Source: Plecoglossus altivelis (Eukaryota > Chordata > Actinopteri > Osmeriformes > Plecoglossidae). Taken from it: DNA of 64,000 bases. Position 1 is the first letter of the stretch; every line of letters starts with the position of its first letter. A program made the translations under genes and the position numbers. The DNA lies in assembly GCA_036571765.1 (NCBI GenBank), contig BROE01000013.1:8801983-8865982 (forward strand). The letters run 5' to 3'. The notes below the pieces were generated by a model. It saw only the letters and a program-made list of their open reading frames with translations. It had not been told where the DNA came from and made no database searches. Below are positions 58,893-64,000 of the stretch, one piece after another.

Positions 58893-61600
58893 CATGACTC
58901 AGCAAGGCCTCTGCCAGGTCAGGGCTCATAACCAAGTCATACGAATACAGAATTGCAGTTTGAAAAAAAGCCGTCCTTTTTGTCCAACGAAACTCTCCCA
59001 ATAAGACGAATTTAGAAAGTGGTTGGAAAAGACATTACTCTTCTAATTGGTCAAACCTTCAGCATCAGTGGTGTAATCACCTTATGCAAAAATGTTGTCT
59101 TTGAATTGTTCTGCCTGTACTGCCAAGCTCCCAATGCTGACTGCTGGAGTTTTCCAGAACATGATTACAGTAGTCTGAATGTTATTTTCTTCTCACAACC
59201 CACAGTTCCTTTTTGAGGAGAGGATATTGATCATAACCGATTAATCAGTTAAGACTGCCCCGTGCATTGATTACAGCTCTGACATCTCACTCCCATGGCA
59301 TCCATAACCACACCCACCCACACAACATCACCGTCTGTCAAAGTTCACCCATGCGGCCTATCATGCTGAAATGATACAAAACATACTTTCAGTCTTGCAA
59401 CAGACATGTAGTTCGATGCTTAAAGTCTTGAAGAGGACACTAATACAACTGCTACTGCAACCCTGCGGGAAATAACGTTGGAACGCCCACATCGCCCGTA
59501 GATGTCGCCAAACCCTTTCATGCATTCTGACCTATCTCAACAACCTATCATTAATCTTCGTTAGTGCTACAGTCAATAGCGTGGACAGAGCGTATGAGCT
59601 TTTGCTAAGTGCATGTTTCTATTGCCTATGATTATAGACTGTTGATCGGTATTTGGTAATATCATGCATGGCAGTTATTTAGAAAACGGTTTCGCTTTTA
59701 AGAATCCCCCCCCCCCCCGTTGGATTCTCTGAAGGGAGACGCAACCCACGTGCCAACTCGTGCCGCTTCAGTAAACAAACCGCCGCGCTGTTGCCCCGAC
59801 TGTCACACAGATGCAACACCGTGACAGTGTATGTGCTACCGAGCAGACACAGATCAAAACACAAGAACCTGATGGTCGGCCAGAGTTGAACCCAAAAGGG
59901 TGAATTTCCACTGCCCCGACGGCAACTTGGCTGTTGCAATGGCCAAAAGCGCAGAGAAATGCAGACATATTCCGATCCGCAGAGAGGAGAACACTTACCA
60001 GGAGACGGATAAATGATTTTACAAGTGCCTTTATAGGAAATGTTCAAATGCAATCTACAGAGTATTAGATTGTGACCACTCTAGGAGCTTGTCACGCATA
60101 GTTTTAACGGGTTATTCTCTCGCTAATCTGTGGAGGTGGGCCGTGCCCCCAGTCCACTGCGCGTGTTTAGTCGGGATTTCACTCAGGTCAGAATCGGTTG
60201 ATGCTGCGGACATATACGGCTACATCTTAGAATATTTAACAAGACGAACGAGTTGTTTTCGTTTCTAATTGAGTTTCACCATCTCTCTTTTCGGCTGTCA
60301 TAGATATTTAAGGGACAGAGACGCCAGCCAAGCGTGGGATTTCATTTCTTCTGCGGGTACGTTGCCTAGGCTATCGTCTCTCTACCGCTCTCTCTCTCTG
60401 TTCACTCTCTCCCTAACAGTCTACCCAGTGTTGGGTATCAGTAGATGTTTGCTCCAGTTCTGTTGCATGTCGAGGAAAGAAGCAAGAAGACTGCTGGAAA
60501 CATTCATTGTTGCCTGTATATTGTAAAATTATACATGGGGAATATCTTCTGTGTATACTTCTGTGGCCTGTCATAGGCCTTCGGGGAGAAAGTTAATACA
60601 CTTTTAATTGATAACCTACATGCTGTTACAATGATCAGATGATATGAGAGTTTGGTTCTCCTCTAAGCAATAACATAACTGACTTACGCAGGGGCAAATT
60701 GTGTTGTCAGGGAGGGCTAGTCAAGATTGATGAGAGTGGTGAAGGCTCTCGGTCCAGGCTACAAATAGTATTGTGTTTTTGGCTGTAGGCATGATTTTTT
60801 TTTATACATCCTTCATCTGCATGAGGGCCATCTGTGGAGACTAAATATTCACAAAATAGCTGTGTAAATTGCAGGTGTAAAATTGGCATTCTACTCCAGA
60901 ACAACTTAAGACAAGCAGCAATAGAAATATGCCAAGTACATTACAGTTTATGTTTCCTAAGGTACTAAAAGACATAAAGAGATAGACTGTTGTTTGTAGT
61001 TTCAGGTTATGTACTTTGTAGCTCAATCCTGCCCGGGGCTCTGAGTCTCTATATTATATATAACCCCTAGACAAACGGTTCCCCTCCCTCACATTCATAA
61101 GAGAAGAGAGCGAGAACTGAGAGGGAAAGGGGGAGACGGAGGAGTTAGGGATGACTCTACACTGGGGACGACACTATGATGTCACATCGATGGTGCTCTG
61201 ACCTCTATGACCTGTAACCTTGACCTCTAACCCTTTCTAATATCTGTAATGACTGTCTGACTGGCTCCCTCATGTCCCCTACTTGAAAAATGATGCCAAA
61301 TCAGGACTTGTTCAACGAGATCTCTCTCTCTCACTATCCCTTCCTCTATCTATATATCCCTCTCTCTCTCTGTCTGTCTAGTTCAATTAAGTGAGGCATA
61401 AGACGAAGCATAGCATCAAACAGAAAGTACAACACAACTGTTTATTAACTTATTGAATATTAGCTCATTTCTGTGCACCATTAAAATGTGGCAGACCTAT
61501 CAGAAGTTATTGAAAAGATAAGAGAGAGTGTCAAGGTCAATCTGCCATTATTGATCAGTACGCTGTAGTCATGTACCGGAAAGATCTCTGAGCACAGGCT
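58893..61600. other. No gene recognised; possible promoter near 60 kb
   Basis: No complete exon chain was found. A CpG-richer patch lies at about 59740-60270. On its minus strand, CTCCTG|GTAAGTG is a near-perfect donor with the exon end near 60000. This suggests a first exon of an unknown minus-strand transcript, possibly 5' UTR only. A C14 run occurs near 59705. Confidence 0.4.
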
Positions 61601-61626
61601 GTGTTTGAATGTCCCCTTGACTGCTC

Positions 61627-61718
61627 GCACACACGCACGCGCACACACACACACACACACATGCATACACACACACACGCATACACACACACACGCACAC
61701 ACACACACACACACACAC
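61627..61718 (+). repeat. CA microsatellite
   Basis: (CA)n interrupted by CGCG and ATGCATAC over about 90 bases. Confidence 0.9.
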
Positions 61719-61759
61719 CCCTCTGGAGCTTTATAAACAACTGAGAGGCTGTCACTCAC

Positions 61760-61920
61760 ATCACTCTTCTCCCTCATCTCATTTGCTTTCCTTTCCTCTG
61801 CTCGCCTCCTCTTCTCATCTCTCTCCCCACTGCTCCAACAGATGTGGACGTTGCCGCTCAGCTTGGCAGAGACGTGCAGCTCAGGCTCAGACACTGTGTG
61901 GTTAACAGGTTGAGATGTTG
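61760..61920 (-). other. Unrecognised splice-bounded open segment
   Basis: On the minus strand, acceptor CACCTACAG precedes 61920 and donor AGTGAT|GTGAGT follows 61760. Between them one frame stays open for 53 codons with coding-like composition: a stretch reading EPELHVSAKLSGNVHICW, then a charged RDEKRRRAEERKANEM. No family is recognised. The plus strand also has an acceptor (CTCCAACAG, exon start 61842) and donor (GCTCAG|GTAAGA, exon end 61970) around an open frame rich in Cys and Arg. Both cannot easily be true, so this is a weak candidate for one exon of an unknown gene. Confidence 0.2.
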
Positions 61921-61979
61921 CTGTAGGTGCAGACAAAGGGAGTACATGCTAATGAAATTGATCTGCTCAGGTAAGACAA

Positions 61980-63220
61980 AACATCAACATTTTCTTGTTT
62001 GCTTGTTAAGACGTAGTTTTTTTTTTCTTCTTCCTTTAAACAGGGAATGTGGTGTTCTTGAGTGTGATGATTTTACCGCTCTATTGCCAGTTTTAACTGC
62101 TGTGTTTAGGTACGATAAGTATGGCTGATTCAAACGGCCAACTCCATTTTTTTCCCTATGAACTGTATTGCATAAGTAACTGCCCACGTATGAAGTCAAA
62201 AGTACTGTAAAAGTTCTATAAAAGGGTGTTGTGGAAACCTCACAGATTCATCAGTGAAAGGCGTGTTGGTAAACAGCCATTTACCTGGAAGGCTAGGTCA
62301 GCCAGGTACTTTCTCCTCTGAGGCAGTCTAACCAGGTTTAGACTCTCTAATGAGAGCTATGAATGGAACAGAGGTGGGAACACTTGTGTGTCCCTCCGCT
62401 GACACAAAGACGTTTCCAGCCTCAGGTGTGCACTGGCCGGATCTGTCACATCTCCATGGTGGATAACCGATCTTATTGGCTAGGTGGTGGAGAGCGAAGC
62501 AGCCCTAGTCTGGCCAGCTTGTCCCCAGACATAGAGCCAGTTCTAACCCTTACAAATGCAGACTGAAATTTCTCTAAACTGTTTGCCAAAGCAGAACATT
62601 GTCACCCATATCAAACACTGATGGAAACGGGTTATGGCAGTCACGATGGAACCCGAGGGAGGTCACATGGTCCCTGGCATTCTCCCTGGGCTCTGTCACA
62701 GATCAGAACGCTGAGTGCAGAGAGGCGTTGTTGCCAGCATCACCCCAGAACTCAGACCTGCTGACCGAGGTCCCTTATACGAGCTCCTGTCTCCCAGCTG
62801 TTTCTGACTCATATTAAAAGGCTGCTGTTTAAATCTATAGTGGCTGAAGTCTGTGAAGACGGTGTGCTCCATTAGGGACAAAGTGTCCCTGAGTATCACC
62901 AGGTTCACATAATCATACTCGGCCATGTCAGCCTCTCATTTATAATTCACCAGCCCTCCTCCTCCACACCTGAAATGTCACCAGCACCCCAGGCTGTAGA
63001 CAGCTTGTCGTTTGACACACACACACTCACAGAGACACTCACACAGACATACACATTCACTCAGAAATCAACAGCATTAACTTTAGCAGGAGATTGTCAA
63101 GCTGTGCCACACAGCTGTGAATAGTGAGCATGGAGACCCAGTGTATATTATCTGCAACCCAGCTCTGCTGGAGAGGTGAGCACGCTGCTCTACGTTGTTG
63201 GTCCAGACAGCAATCTTTGT
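61980..63220. other. No gene recognised
   Basis: Unique DNA with no phase-matched exons seen on either strand. Short open frames (under 100 codons) lack splice support. Confidence 0.5.
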
Positions 63221-63221
63221 G

Positions 63222-63722
63222 TGAGAAGCAGATAGCTGTGTGAGAGGCAGCTTGCTCTGTGTTAGAGATAGCTAGCCATCTTAGAGGTAGCTTGCTCCGT
63301 GTTAGAGGCAGCTAGCCATCTTAGAGGCAACTGAATATGTTAGTTATTTGTTAGCCAGTTAGCTGTGTTAGAGACAGCTAGATGTGCATGAGTGGAAGCT
63401 AGCTGTGTAACAGGCAGATAACTGTGAGAGGCAGTTAGTTATGTAAGAGGCAGTTAGCTGTGTGAGAGGCAGTTAGCTGTGTGAGAGGCAGCTAGCTGTG
63501 TGAGAGGTAGTTAGCTGTATGAGAGGCAACTAGCTGTGTGAGAGGCAACTAGATGTGTGAGAGGCAGCTAGCTGTGTGAGAGGTAACTAACTGTGTGAGA
63601 GGCAGTTAGCTGTGTGAGAGGCAGCTAGATGTGTGAGAGGCAGTTAGCTGTGTGAGAGGCAGCTAGATGTGTGAGAGGCAGTTAGCTGTGTGAGAGGCAG
63701 CTAGATGTGTGTGAGAGACAGT
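63222..63722 (+). repeat. AGCT-rich minisatellite, unit about 19 bp
   Basis: About 500 bases of head-to-tail copies of GTGTGAGAGGCAGTTAGCT. The proximal part (63222-63400) is more degenerate, with GTTAGAGGCAGCTAGCCATC variants. The distal part alternates TTAGCT and CTAGAT versions. It is a likely variable-number locus with no coding sense. Confidence 0.9.
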
Positions 63723-64000
63723 TAGAGAGCATCTTCCCTGTTGCCTCTGGCTCCCCATTCACGCAAATAACAGATCTCATTGAACATTCCATTCTTCTCC
63801 TCTTAATGCTAATGATCAATTATGTGGTGCAATAAGATGCTTCATTATGAGCATCTCATCCTCCATTTCTAATATTCTGACAGATAGATTGTTGTACAGT
63901 GCTGATACACTGAGCTGTCATACTGAAGTTGGAGATCTGGCACACTCTTGTAGTTCATCCTGGAGCACCATAGAAGCTGGTAGAGGCTGGTGTGTAGAGG
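63723..64000. other. Unique sequence, nothing recognised
   Basis: No gene, repeat family or regulatory motif could be supported before the window ends. Confidence 0.5.

Noticed and set aside
1..64000. CRISPR arrays, insertion sequences, operons, bacterial promoters, viral genes, tRNA or rRNA genes
   Set aside because: The tandem repeats lack CRISPR spacer structure, the genes have introns, and no cloverleaf, rRNA-like or viral protein motif was recognised by eye. A tRNAscan, Rfam or RepeatMasker run would settle this.

Overview
This window is vertebrate nuclear DNA, most likely from a teleost fish. It has three intron-rich single-copy genes with GT-AG introns, many CA/GT, CT/GA and minisatellite tracts, wide AT-rich intergenic DNA, and one assembly gap of 271 N. 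All three genes have clear vertebrate orthologues. The proteins look fish-like, and cdh5 (VE-cadherin) is an endothelial gene of vertebrates. I recognised no transposon, virus, CRISPR array, operon or classical RNA gene. The species cannot be fixed from the sequence alone.

Layout. 1-21 kb: no recognised gene. It holds simple repeats, a few regulatory-looking motifs (a full CRE, several RFX X-box-like palindromes) and one weak two-exon candidate on the minus strand (8883 to 2284, 70 codons if translated). 21.6-28.0 kb, minus: fbln7 (fibulin-7), 8 coding exons, 452 aa, complete. 28.0-31.0 kb: the intergenic stretch between two divergent genes, with a CCAAT box and a GA tract. 31.0-38.1 kb, plus: clec18 (CAP/SCP + EGF + C-type lectin), 12 coding exons, 445 aa, complete. 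38.3-45.4 kb: intergenic, with a long CA array and a suspicious duplicated block at 42.3-42.6 kb. 45.4-56.0 kb, plus: cdh5, a non-coding first exon plus 11 coding exons, 766 aa, complete, with about 2.2 kb of 3' UTR. 56-64 kb: no recognised gene. It holds a false-looking duplication around the N gap (57.6-58.9 kb), a possible minus-strand first exon near 60.0 kb, an unrecognised splice-bounded open segment at 61.8 kb and an AGCT-rich minisatellite at 63.2-63.7 kb.

The exon boundaries of the three genes were set by hand. Every reading frame closes exactly across all junctions: the exon lengths sum to 1359, 1338 and 2301 nt. The genes do not form a pathway, but all three products act at or outside the cell surface: fibulin-7 in the matrix, CLEC18 as a secreted lectin, and VE-cadherin at endothelial junctions. 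I found no convincing undescribed system. The most useful observations are the two assembly-type duplications, the unusual clec18 exon 10-12 region, the fbln7-clec18-cdh5 linkage and a few unassigned splice-bounded open segments.
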